A stretch of 16,281 nt of DNA from JBPOHE01 sp052035915 (GTDB lineage: Bacteria; Pseudomonadota; Gammaproteobacteria; Chromatiales; Chromatiaceae): assembly GCA_052035915.1 (NCBI GenBank), contig JBPOHE010000145.1, positions 1-16,281 of the forward strand, read 5' to 3'. Below are positions 1-6,648 of this stretch, in pieces (position 1 is the stretch's first letter; every line of letters starts with the position of its first letter). The notes under the pieces were generated by a model. The model had not been told where the DNA came from. It ran no database searches and was given only the letters and a program-made list of their open reading frames with translations. Position numbers and translations under genes: made by a program.

Positions 1-255
1 ATCGTGACTTGGATCGTGACTTCGTTGGGACGCGGCTGAAGGATGATGGCCATCAAGAGTATCCAGGCTGTTAATTAATGAGTTGTAGGATACATCTCGG
101 AGCAACATTATCCAGAGGTCGCACCCGTCTGGGGGATACCTTTGGATTTCCCCTCAAACACCATATAGAAGTGAGTCATGAGGCCATGTCTCTATAGCTC
201 CAAGTGACCCGTGCTATTCTGTACGGCATTCCCGGTACCTAATTGGTCGCCACAG
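1..255. other. Upstream region of the toxin-antitoxin pair, possible tail of a truncated gene
   Basis: No complete gene is visible here. The frame starting at base 3 is open from the window edge to a TAA at 72-74 and could be the last 23 codons of a gene entering from the left, but it is too short to identify. The first 24 bases contain an imperfect 12-bp tandem repeat (ATCGTGACTT twice). Just before the antitoxin start, TGTACG (220-225) and GGTACC (234-239) lie 14 bp apart centre to centre. They resemble the paired TGTACA operator cores of yefM-yoeB operons, but the match is imperfect. Confidence 0.3.
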
Positions 256-528
256 ATGGAAACAGTCACCGTCAATCAGTTTCGCGACAACTTGCGCGAA
301 CACGTCGAAAAAGTTCTCGCCAACCATGAACCACTCAAGGTCAGCCGCCGCAGTGGCGGAGCCTTCGTCGTGATCGGCGCCGAGGACTGGGAACGGGAAC
401 AGGAAACAGTCTACGTCCTGCAGAACCCCTCTCTCATGGCCCAGATCGCCCGTTCCATGGAGACCCACGCCCTCGGGAAGGGTCGTCGGCCCACATTGGA
501 GGAGCTGGGTGAGATCGATCGTTTTTGA
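256..528 (+). CDS. yefM: Type II antitoxin, Phd/YefM family
   Basis: Antitoxin that would bind and neutralise the toxin encoded next to it and repress its own promoter. The protein is about 90 aa and starts METVTVNQFRDNL, the typical N-terminal DNA-binding fold of Phd/YefM proteins. The middle holds the family pattern of a short Glu/His helix (residues about 12-24), an EPLKVSRRSGG strand and a VVIGAEDWE segment. The acidic C-terminal tail (LEELGEIDRF) would wrap the toxin. An in-frame ATG lies 15 codons upstream at 211, but the family N-terminus begins at 256, so that start is chosen. The 3' end overlaps the toxin gene by 20 bases, which implies translational coupling. Possible TGTACA-like operator halves lie at 220-239. 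Confidence 0.9.
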   Translation: METVTVNQFRDNLREHVEKVLANHEPLKVSRRSGGAFVVIGAEDWEREQETVYVLQNPSLMAQIARSMETHALGKGRRPTLEELGEIDRF

Positions 529-778
529 AGGCGATACCTGGGAAGCTTACGAGGCCTTGCGGACCCGGGATCAGTCGCTACACCGCAACCTCTGCCGAAT
601 CCTTAAAGAACTGCAACGAGGTGATCCCAGGATCGGCACCGGAAAACCCGAGGCCCTGCGGCACGGTCTTACGGGGCTCTGGTCGCGCCGCCTATCCCAA
701 CGGGATCGATTGATTTATCGCTTCGATGACTCAGCGATCTACGTCTTCGCCATTGGCGGACATTACGAGAACCCTTGA
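509..778 (+). CDS. yoeB: Type II toxin, YoeB/Txe-family mRNA interferase
   Basis: Small ribosome-dependent endoribonuclease that cuts mRNA in the A site when freed from its antitoxin. It has 89 aa against 84 in E. coli YoeB. Aligned by eye with E. coli YoeB, the catalytic set is present: Glu48 in the GKPEAL segment (E46 in E. coli), Arg67 in DRLIY (R65), and His85-Tyr86 near the C-terminus (H83-Y84). The conserved GLWSRRL segment lies between them at about residues 56-62. The start is GTG, preceded at good spacing by GGAGGAG (498-504) inside the antitoxin gene. No frameshift or missing catalytic residue is seen, so the toxin looks intact. Antitoxin-first order and overlap are typical of the family. 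Confidence 0.92.
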   Translation: MRSIVFEGDTWEAYEALRTRDQSLHRNLCRILKELQRGDPRIGTGKPEALRHGLTGLWSRRLSQRDRLIYRFDDSAIYVFAIGGHYENP

Positions 779-814
779 TATCCCGCCTTTTACCTGCCAT
801 GCCGCGCCTGAGCC

Positions 815-1993
815 ATGCCCCCCATCCTGCCTTTCCCGCCTGATTTTTCCGGCGGCGGCATCGTCAATCTCATGGGGTCGATACTCATGGCCAGCGGGGC
901 CGGCCCCAATCCCCCCTACCCGCCTGCCGCACTCCTGCCACCGGAACGTCTCGCCGAGGCCAGACATATCATTCTGATCCTGGTCGATGGTCTAGGCACC
1001 GACTTCCTCACCCAACTGGTACCCGATAGCCGTATGGAGGCCTTGCGGATAGGCACCCTAACCTCGGTATTTCCGCCGACCACAGCCACGGCCATCCCGG
1101 TCTTCTATACCGGCTATCCGCCCCAACAACACGGGCTCACAGGCTGGTTCACTTACGTTCGGGAACTCGGCAGTCTCATCGCCGTGCTTCCTTTTCGCCC
1201 CCGTTGCGGTGGCGGCAGTCTCGGCCAGTACGGAGTCAATCCGCTGCAACTGACCCGGGCCGCCCCCATCTTCCCCCGCCTGAAGCGGCGCCCCTTTGTT
1301 CTTTCACCGGAGAAAATCGCCCACTCGGATTTCAACCGCGCCTTTTGCCTGGGGGCTGAGATCCTGTCCTATCAGGGGCTGGAAGGCTTCTTCCGCAGCC
1401 TGCGTCTGCTGCTGAACAGGGTGCGCGAGCCGAGCTTCATCTACGCCTATTGGCCGGATCTGGACTTGCTGGCCCATGCCAGCGGCATTTCCAGTCCAAA
1501 GACCCTGGAGTCCTTTCGCCTCCTGGATGCGGCCTTCGCCGACTTTCTCATCGACATCCACGGCTCAGGCACCGCCGTCATTCTCACCGCCGACCACGGC
1601 TTTCTCGATACGGGCCCGGAGCGGATGCTCCATCTCAACGATCACCCGGATCTTCGCGAACATCTGAGGCTTCCCCTCAGCGGCGAATCCAGGACTGTTT
1701 ACTGTCATCTGCGCCCGGGGCATGAACAGGGATTTCTCGCCACTATCGAGGATAGGCTGGCACCCTATCTGGTCGCCGTGCCCAGCCAGGAACTCTTGGA
1801 ACAGGGGTGTTTCGGGTTGGGGACGCCGCATCCCGAATTGCCCGAGCGGATAGGCGACTATACCCTGCTTCTGCGGGAGAACTACACGTTCAAGGACTGG
1901 CTGCCCGGCGAGTCACCCTATGTCCACTTGGGCGTTCACGGCGGGACCTCCCGGGAAGAGATGCTGGTGCCCCTGATATTGGCCGAGGTTTAG
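815..1993 (+). CDS. Alkaline-phosphatase-superfamily phosphodiesterase / nucleotide pyrophosphatase-like protein
   Basis: Predicted metal-dependent phosphoesterase of 392 aa; substrate unknown. Superfamily metal-site elements appear in order: LILVDGLG with Asp58, the nucleophile segment SVFPPTTAT with Thr89/Thr90, YWPDLDLLAH with Asp215 and His221, LTADHGF with Asp260-His261, and the C-terminal HGGTSREEMLVPL with His375. This order matches type I phosphodiesterase/nucleotide pyrophosphatase relatives. There is no signal peptide or TM helix, so it is probably cytoplasmic. The first ATG is used although the Shine-Dalgarno is weak; internal ATGs at codons 20 and 25 are alternatives. The gene starts 36 bp after the toxin gene and could be read through from it. 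Its TAG stop (1991-1993) lies inside a 31-bp hairpin repeat. Confidence 0.8.
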   Translation: MPPILPFPPDFSGGGIVNLMGSILMASGAGPNPPYPPAALLPPERLAEARHIILILVDGLGTDFLTQLVPDSRMEALRIGTLTSVFPPTTATAIPVFYTGYPPQQHGLTGWFTYVRELGSLIAVLPFRPRCGGGSLGQYGVNPLQLTRAAPIFPRLKRRPFVLSPEKIAHSDFNRAFCLGAEILSYQGLEGFFRSLRLLLNRVREPSFIYAYWPDLDLLAHASGISSPKTLESFRLLDAAFADFLIDIHGSGTAVILTADHGFLDTGPERMLHLNDHPDLREHLRLPLSGESRTVYCHLRPGHEQGFLATIEDRLAPYLVAVPSQELLEQGCFGLGTPHPELPERIGDYTLLLRENYTFKDWLPGESPYVHLGVHGGTSREEMLVPLILAEV

Positions 1994-2020
1994 GCGATTG
2001 CCGGAAAAAGAAATCGCCTT
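1990..2020. repeat. 31-bp hairpin repeat, copy 1
   Basis: This is base-for-base identical to 8741-8771. The core is an 8-bp stem, AGGCGATT (1992-1999) with AATCGCCT (2012-2019), around a 12-base loop beginning GCCGG and rich in A. A possible outer stem pairs CCCTGA (1971-1976) with TCAGGG (2027-2032). The phosphatase gene's stop codon is inside the repeat. It could serve as an mRNA 3'-end structure or be a REP-like mobile palindrome. The function is not known to me. Confidence 0.85.
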
Positions 2021-2040
2021 AGGTCGTCAGGGCCATGATC

Positions 2041-2098
2041 GCGGGTAAACGAACCCGCCGAGCAGGAGACAGCTCTGAGGCCGTCCCCTTGCTCGGCG
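2041..2098. other. Two overlapping, mutually exclusive hairpins between convergent genes
   Basis: GCGGGT (2041-2046) can pair with ACCCGC (2053-2058). A longer perfect stem pairs CGCCGAGCA (2056-2064) with TGCTCGGCG (2090-2098) around 25 bases. The two share bases 2056-2058, so only one can form fully at a time. They lie between the ends of the phosphatase gene (plus) and the sulfur globule gene (minus). A terminator or mRNA-stabilising role for either transcript is possible, but no U-tract follows. Confidence 0.4.
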
Positions 2099-2144
2099 TG
2101 GGCAGACAGATTCAGAAGTGTCTGCGGAAGATCGGGAAAGGATC

Positions 2145-2489
2145 TTACTTGCTGGGGGCCGCCGCCGGGGCCGCCGGGGCAACCGGAACTACCGGAGCCG
2201 CATAGGGATAGCCATAGGCACCGGCCCAAGGATAACCGCCGTAGCCATAGGGGCCACCCCAGCCATAGGGGCCATAGCCATAGTAATCATTGTAACGGTT
2301 CCGACCCCAACCACGGCCACCGCCGCTCATGCTCATGTTGAAGTCGCCCCAGCCATCACCCATCCAATCGTTCCAGTTGTTCCAACCACCCGGATAGCCG
2401 CCCCAAGGACCACCGCCCCACCAAGCGGAAGCGGAAGCGGAAGCGCCAACCAGCGCGGCGATCGCCACAATCTTGGACAGTTTCGTCAT
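2145..2489 (-). CDS. Sulfur globule envelope protein (Sgp family)
   Basis: Structural protein of the envelope around periplasmic sulfur globules formed during sulfide or thiosulfate oxidation. It has 114 aa. A Sec signal peptide spans residues 1-22, with cleavage after ASASA and mature start WWGGG. The mature chain is extremely rich in Gly, Trp, Tyr, Asn and Pro: WGG/YGG repeats, a DGWGDFNMSMSGGGRGWGR core, YGYGGYPWAG repeats and a Pro/Ala/Val tail. Composition, signal peptide and the GDFN...SGGGRG core match Allochromatium SgpA/SgpB as I recall them. The Shine-Dalgarno AGGAG lies about 8 bases before the ATG, and a sigma70 promoter is visible upstream. It is divergent from the TlpA-like gene. 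A generic Gly-rich secreted protein is the alternative. Confidence 0.82.
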   Translation of the reverse strand: MTKLSKIVAIAALVGASASASAWWGGGPWGGYPGGWNNWNDWMGDGWGDFNMSMSGGGRGWGRNRYNDYYGYGPYGWGGPYGYGGYPWAGAYGYPYAAPVVPVAPAAPAAAPSK

Positions 2490-2555
2490 CGAAGCATCTC
2501 CTGAAACAGATATGGAATATTTGTTTTGCGTCGATCTGCATATTCGACAGTGTTT

Positions 2556-2584
2556 AGAATATTACCGTTTGCTATATAAGTCAA
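2556..2584 (-). promoter_or_regulatory. Sigma70-type promoter of the sulfur globule gene
   Basis: Reading the minus strand, TTGACT (2584-2579, five of six -35 consensus bases) is followed after exactly 17 bases by TATTCT (2561-2556, four of six -10 bases). Transcription would begin near 2549, giving a leader of about 60 bases. A strong promoter fits an abundant structural protein. Confidence 0.6.
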
Positions 2585-2724
2585 TACTTAATTTCCCACC
2601 TAGGAAACGAGGTTCTTTTAGTGGCTGTCGCCTACCCCAAGCCGCCAACCGGGGTGGGATTTGAATTTTCCCCAATCGGCTTCGAGAATACCCCCATCAA
2701 ACCCATAACCGGACCAGGAAAGCG

Positions 2725-3198
2725 ATGATTTTTCCCTCCCTGAAACAACGCCTGTGGTTGTCCAGCCTGATCTTGTGGCTTGGGCTGGTCGGCTGCGCCA
2801 AGAAGCCGGTGGATTTTGCGCTGCCGGATGTCGACGGTCGCATACATCGTCTGAGCGACTACCATGGAAAATGGGTGATCGTGAACTACTGGGCAACCTG
2901 GTGCCCGCCTTGTCTGGAAGAGCTGCCGGAACTGGAACTCTTCCATGCCGCTCACAAAGACAAGGACGCCGTGGTGCTAGGCATCAACATGGAAGAGATC
3001 GAGCCCAGGCAGTTACGCGCCTTCATCGAACGCTATGAGATCAGTTACCCGGTGCTGCGCAGCCCACTCCGCAGTCAGACAGAGTTGGGCGCCGTCCCCG
3101 GATTACCCACCAGTTTTCTGGTCTCACCCAAGGGAGAGGTCATGGCCAGAAAGATTGGAGAGATCACCGCCGACTGGCTCGAAAAAAGTATCAGATAG
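2725..3198 (+). CDS. TlpA/ResA-type thioredoxin-fold lipoprotein
   Basis: Membrane-anchored thiol-disulfide oxidoreductase acting in the periplasm, of 157 aa. A lipoprotein signal (hydrophobic residues 10-22, lipobox LVGC) gives the lipidated Cys24. The thioredoxin fold follows: VNYWATWCPPC with the active-site pair Cys60-Cys63, and the cis-proline segment GLPTSFLV near residue 132. Length and architecture match TlpA/ResA/CcmG proteins, which reduce apocytochrome c or other exported thiols. The WCPPC motif is typical of such reductants. Shine-Dalgarno AGGAA (2716-2720) supports the ATG. It stands alone, divergent from the sulfur globule gene. A role in cytochrome maturation or sulfur-linked thiol chemistry is inference only. 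Confidence 0.88.
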   Translation: MIFPSLKQRLWLSSLILWLGLVGCAKKPVDFALPDVDGRIHRLSDYHGKWVIVNYWATWCPPCLEELPELELFHAAHKDKDAVVLGINMEEIEPRQLRAFIERYEISYPVLRSPLRSQTELGAVPGLPTSFLVSPKGEVMARKIGEITADWLEKSIR

Positions 3199-3595
3199 GT
3201 TGATGGAATCGTACCTCCGGCTGATAACGTACAGGAAACGTGGAAAGTCCTTTGCATTCCACTCATCATGACAACCACGCCCTGCTCGCCGAACATATCG
3301 ACCCGAGAACCAGGGGGGCGCTTTGTCTGGACCCATACGCCATATTATAAGACTGACTTACAGCTACTCCAGTACCAGGATTTATTTATACAGAGCATCG
3401 CGATATTAGAAGTATAACAACCATAATTCACTTCCTCTACTTCGCTTAAATCTTGCGGCAGGCGCTACCATGATAGAGACGATATACGAACGCCTTCTTG
3501 CTCGAGCAGCGACACTATGTTAAGGTAAATTGGTTCTGTGGGGAGACCTTCACTCCTGTTGCCGCGAAAGTCTTATAACATCAGGAGCCTACAGC
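3199..3595. other. Intergenic region upstream of the trehalose operon
   Basis: About 400 bp with no intact gene. It holds a short degraded piece of a GH15 gene (3271-3342) and a perfect 10-bp palindrome TGCTCGAGCA (3499-3508) that might be an operator. Toward the operon it becomes A+T-richer, as expected for a promoter region, but I see no convincing -35/-10 pair. Confidence 0.5.
3271..3342 (+). pseudogene. Remnant of a GH15 (glucoamylase-like) gene 3' region
   Basis: Bases 3271-3308 match 8286-8323 inside the intact GH15 gene at 36 of 38 positions, including 27 identical bases in a row (3282-3308). Both encode NHxLLAEHIDPR, the segment with the presumed catalytic base. After that the remnant has 13 bases where the intact gene has 21 before the shared TTTGTC, so the frame shifts by 8. 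Reading on in the new frame gives FVWTHT, like FVQTYS in the intact protein. No homology is visible upstream of 3271. It looks like a scar of an old duplication or of a lost second GH15 gene. Confidence 0.7.
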
Positions 3596-5806
3596 ATGCG
3601 TCATTCTCTGCGTTTCATCATTCCCCTTGCCGTCAGCCTATTTCTGATTGCCTACGCCGTAGTACCATTAGTGGAGAACCTTACCCTCAAATGGTTCATC
3701 CGCGACCTGGATATTCGTTCTTCCCTGGTCGCCAACACCATCCAGGATAAGGTCTTGGAGCTGGCTGAGGGGCGTTCAAAAACCAAGCTTCTGGCTTATC
3801 TCAACCGGATTATCGAAGACGAACGTCTGTACGCTCTCGGCTTTTGTGATCGAACACAAAAACAGCTGATCTCCACCAAGACTTTCCCGGCAAAGATCAC
3901 CTGTGATGCACTTGAAGACTATATGAAGCCGGAGACACACCTTTTAGTAAGCGACAGCGGTCCACTGCATATCACGGTTCGACAGGTCAAACCCAATGGC
4001 GCCTCTGTTGGAGAACTCATCGTCGTACATGACATGAGCTTCATTCAGCGGCGAAGTGAGGAGACCAAGAAGTATCTTTTCTATTTCTTTGTCGCGCTAG
4101 GAGTGATCGTGGCGCTGATCACGATGATAATCGCCGAAATCAGTTGGCGCGGATGGATTCGAGGCATGAGGACATTGTTGCGGGTTCAGGGATTGGATAA
4201 GTCGACCGAGAAACCGCCTTCACCCGAGCTGCGTCCAATCGCAAGAGACCTCGATACTCTGATCCGCGATCTTCGGGGTGACTTCGGAACCAGGGATGAA
4301 AGCCAAATCAGCTGGACCCCCGAGGCACTCAGAGACATCCTACACCGGGATCTGCGCGGTGAAGACGTTATCGTGGTATCCAATCGCGAGCCATACATCC
4401 ATACCAAGCGCGGCGATACCATCGAAGTTCGACGCCCGGCGAGCGGCCTGGTTACAGCACTCGAGCCGGTGGCGCGCGCCTGTTCCGGAACCTGGATCGC
4501 CCACGGAAGTGGATCTGCGGATCGACTGGCGGTGGATGCCCATGACCGGGTAGCGGTCCCACCGGACAATCCCAGTTACCGGATTCGACGGGTATGGCTC
4601 TCCGCCGAGCAAGAGTCCGGCTATTACTATGGTTTCGCCAACGAGGGGTTATGGCCGCTTTGTCACATCGCCCATGTCAGGCCGGTATTTCGGACCAAAG
4701 ACTGGAACCACTATAAGGAGGTCAATCAGAAGTTCGCCCAAGCGGTGATCGAGGAAGCCGGGACGCCGGATCCCATCGTGCTCGTCCAGGACTACCATTT
4801 TGCCTTGCTGCCAAGATTGATCCGCGAACGTCTGCCCGAAGCCACCGTCATCACCTTTTGGCATATCCCCTGGCCGAATCCGGAGACATTCTCCATCTGC
4901 CCCTGGCGCGCAGAGCTGCTTGATGGCCTATTGGGCAGCCGCATCCTGGGTTTTCACACCCAGTTTCACTGCAACAATTTCCTCGATACCGTGGACCGTA
5001 TCCTGGAGGCACGAGTCGATCGGGAGATGTTCTCCGTAACCTATGGGGGCAAGACTACAGCCGTGCATCGCTACCCCATCTCCATCGAGTGGCCTCCCGC
5101 CGAGGCTCTGACTCGCAAACCAGTGGCCGATTGCCGCACCAACATCAGGGCACGCCACAACTTGCCTGCCGATGCAATGGTCGGTGTAGGGGTTGACCGC
5201 CTCGACTACACCAAGGGGATCGTCGAGCGATTCCTTGCTGTCGAGAGTCTGCTCGAACTCCAGCCCCAGTGGATAGGGAAGTTCAGCTTCGTGCAGATCG
5301 CCGCCCCTTCCAGATCGGTCATCGGCCAATACCAGGAATTTGAAGTGCATGTCCGTGGCTTGGCCAGCCGGATCAACAACAGATTCGCCAAGGACGATTA
5401 TCTACCGATCATCTTGCTGGTGGAGCATCACGAACCGGAACAGGTGGCCGAGTATTACCGCGGTTGTGATTTATGCTATGTAAGCAGTCTGCAAGATGGC
5501 ATGAATCTCGTCGCCAAGGAGTTCGTCGCCTCCAGGGAAGATGAACAGGGGGTGCTCATCCTCAGCCAGTTCACCGGAGCGGCCAGAGAACTACCGGAGG
5601 CTCTCGTCGTCAATCCTTACGACATCGACCAGAGCGCCACCGCCCTGCATGCGGCCTTGATCATGCCACAGACAGAACAACGTGACCGCATGCGTCTCAT
5701 GCGGGCGCTTATCCGTGAGTTCAATGTCTATCGTTGGGCCGGCCGCATGCTGTTGGATGCCGCGGGTATGCGCGTACGCGGCCGCTTGGCGGACCGCAAA
5801 ACTTGA
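3596..5806 (+). CDS. otsA: Trehalose-6-phosphate synthase with N-terminal two-TM sensor-like domain
   Basis: Makes trehalose-6-phosphate from a nucleotide-sugar glucose donor (UDP-glucose in the classical enzyme) and glucose-6-phosphate. It has 736 aa against about 470 for classical OtsA. Residues 7-27 form TM1, about 28-157 a probable periplasmic domain, and 159-182 TM2. A charged HAMP-like helical linker (183-235) leads to the GT20 domain (256-725). GT20 motifs are intact: VVSNREPY (260-267), VQDYH (397-401), HIPWP (423-427), VGVDRLDYTKG (531-541, with Arg535 and Lys540) and DGMNLVAKEFVAS (634-646). The ATG at 3596 is chosen because AGGAG (3583-3587) precedes it and the TM helix follows at once; the in-frame ATG at 3530 lacks this. 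It heads a three-gene operon. Enzyme assignment is firm; a sensory role for the N-terminus is inference. Confidence 0.93.
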   Translation: MRHSLRFIIPLAVSLFLIAYAVVPLVENLTLKWFIRDLDIRSSLVANTIQDKVLELAEGRSKTKLLAYLNRIIEDERLYALGFCDRTQKQLISTKTFPAKITCDALEDYMKPETHLLVSDSGPLHITVRQVKPNGASVGELIVVHDMSFIQRRSEETKKYLFYFFVALGVIVALITMIIAEISWRGWIRGMRTLLRVQGLDKSTEKPPSPELRPIARDLDTLIRDLRGDFGTRDESQISWTPEALRDILHRDLRGEDVIVVSNREPYIHTKRGDTIEVRRPASGLVTALEPVARACSGTWIAHGSGSADRLAVDAHDRVAVPPDNPSYRIRRVWLSAEQESGYYYGFANEGLWPLCHIAHVRPVFRTKDWNHYKEVNQKFAQAVIEEAGTPDPIVLVQDYHFALLPRLIRERLPEATVITFWHIPWPNPETFSICPWRAELLDGLLGSRILGFHTQFHCNNFLDTVDRILEARVDREMFSVTYGGKTTAVHRYPISIEWPPAEALTRKPVADCRTNIRARHNLPADAMVGVGVDRLDYTKGIVERFLAVESLLELQPQWIGKFSFVQIAAPSRSVIGQYQEFEVHVRGLASRINNRFAKDDYLPIILLVEHHEPEQVAEYYRGCDLCYVSSLQDGMNLVAKEFVASREDEQGVLILSQFTGAARELPEALVVNPYDIDQSATALHAALIMPQTEQRDRMRLMRALIREFNVYRWAGRMLLDAAGMRVRGRLADRKT

Positions 5807-6648
5807 TGGAATCTATCAGAGAATTCAGTATGCGGATGAAAGATGTCGCCAACCTTGGCCACGATGGGAACACCTGCATCGGTCCCCCATTGCCATACCA
5901 TTGGGCGCTGTTTCTGGATATCGACGGCACCCTGCTGCCTATCGCTGAAACACCTCAGAGCGTTCGAGTGGACGCCGATCTCTTCAGTCTAATGCGCCAA
6001 TTGTTCGAAGCATCGAACGGCGCCATGGCACTAATCAGCGGACGGACCATTGCCGAAATCGACCAGCTTTTTGCTCCTTTGCGTTTTCCAGTGGGAGGAC
6101 AACACGGCCTCGAACGCCGTGATTCGGAGGGAAGTCGGCATCGACATCTCCTGCCCGAAACGGGGTTGAGCCTGATTCGTACCAGACTGGCCGCACTGCA
6201 ACGCGAGTATCCCAATTTGATGGTGGAGGACAAGGGTCAAACACTAGCCATCCACTTCAGACAGGCCCAGGACTGCGCCAAGTTGGTCGAGCAAACCGCC
6301 TATGACTCCCTCAGCCATTTGGGAGACGGTTGGGCGGTTCAACCAGGTAAGATGGTGTTCGAGATCAAGCCAACAGGCAAGAACAAGGGCAACGCCATCG
6401 CCGAGTTTATGGCGGAGCCGCCGTTTCGAGGTCGAACACCGATCTTCATCGGCGACGACGCCACCGATGAGCATGGGTTCGCCGTGGTCAACGAACTCGG
6501 TGGGATATCCATCAAGGTAGGCGAGGGATCGACAATGGCCCGCTGGCGAATCAGCGGTGTCGAGGTAGTAAGGTCCTGGTTGGAACGCTGTTTGATGACA
6601 GATGCATTGGTCAACCCTGCGGAGACGCCCGATAATGAACACCCTTGA
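5806..6648 (+). CDS. otsB: Trehalose-6-phosphate phosphatase
   Basis: Removes the phosphate from trehalose-6-phosphate to give trehalose in the cytoplasm. It has 280 aa and is of the HAD superfamily. HAD motif I is FLDIDGTLLP with Asp38 and Asp40, motif II is LISGR (Ser78), the EIKPTGKNKG segment (186-195) supplies motif III lysine, and motif IV is IGDDATDE with Asp217, Asp218, Asp221 and Glu222. The sequence VGGQHGLERR (96-105) is the typical cap-domain entry of OtsB. The ATG at 5806 shares one base with the otsA stop (TGATG), suggesting translational coupling. A start 8 or 10 codons later is possible since no strong Shine-Dalgarno is seen. It overlaps the GH15 gene by 14 bases. Confidence 0.94.
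   Translation: MESIREFSMRMKDVANLGHDGNTCIGPPLPYHWALFLDIDGTLLPIAETPQSVRVDADLFSLMRQLFEASNGAMALISGRTIAEIDQLFAPLRFPVGGQHGLERRDSEGSRHRHLLPETGLSLIRTRLAALQREYPNLMVEDKGQTLAIHFRQAQDCAKLVEQTAYDSLSHLGDGWAVQPGKMVFEIKPTGKNKGNAIAEFMAEPPFRGRTPIFIGDDATDEHGFAVVNELGGISIKVGEGSTMARWRISGVEVVRSWLERCLMTDALVNPAETPDNEHP

Noticed and set aside
211..255. Upstream ATG/GTG extension of the antitoxin
   Set aside because: The extra 15 residues do not fit the Phd/YefM N-terminus and cover the probable operator region.
2118..2504. 128-aa plus-strand frame opposite the sulfur globule gene
   Set aside because: It is the antisense reading of Gly/Tyr codon repeats, giving a low-complexity Ile/Thr/Ala chain; the minus strand has a signal peptide, ribosome site and promoter.
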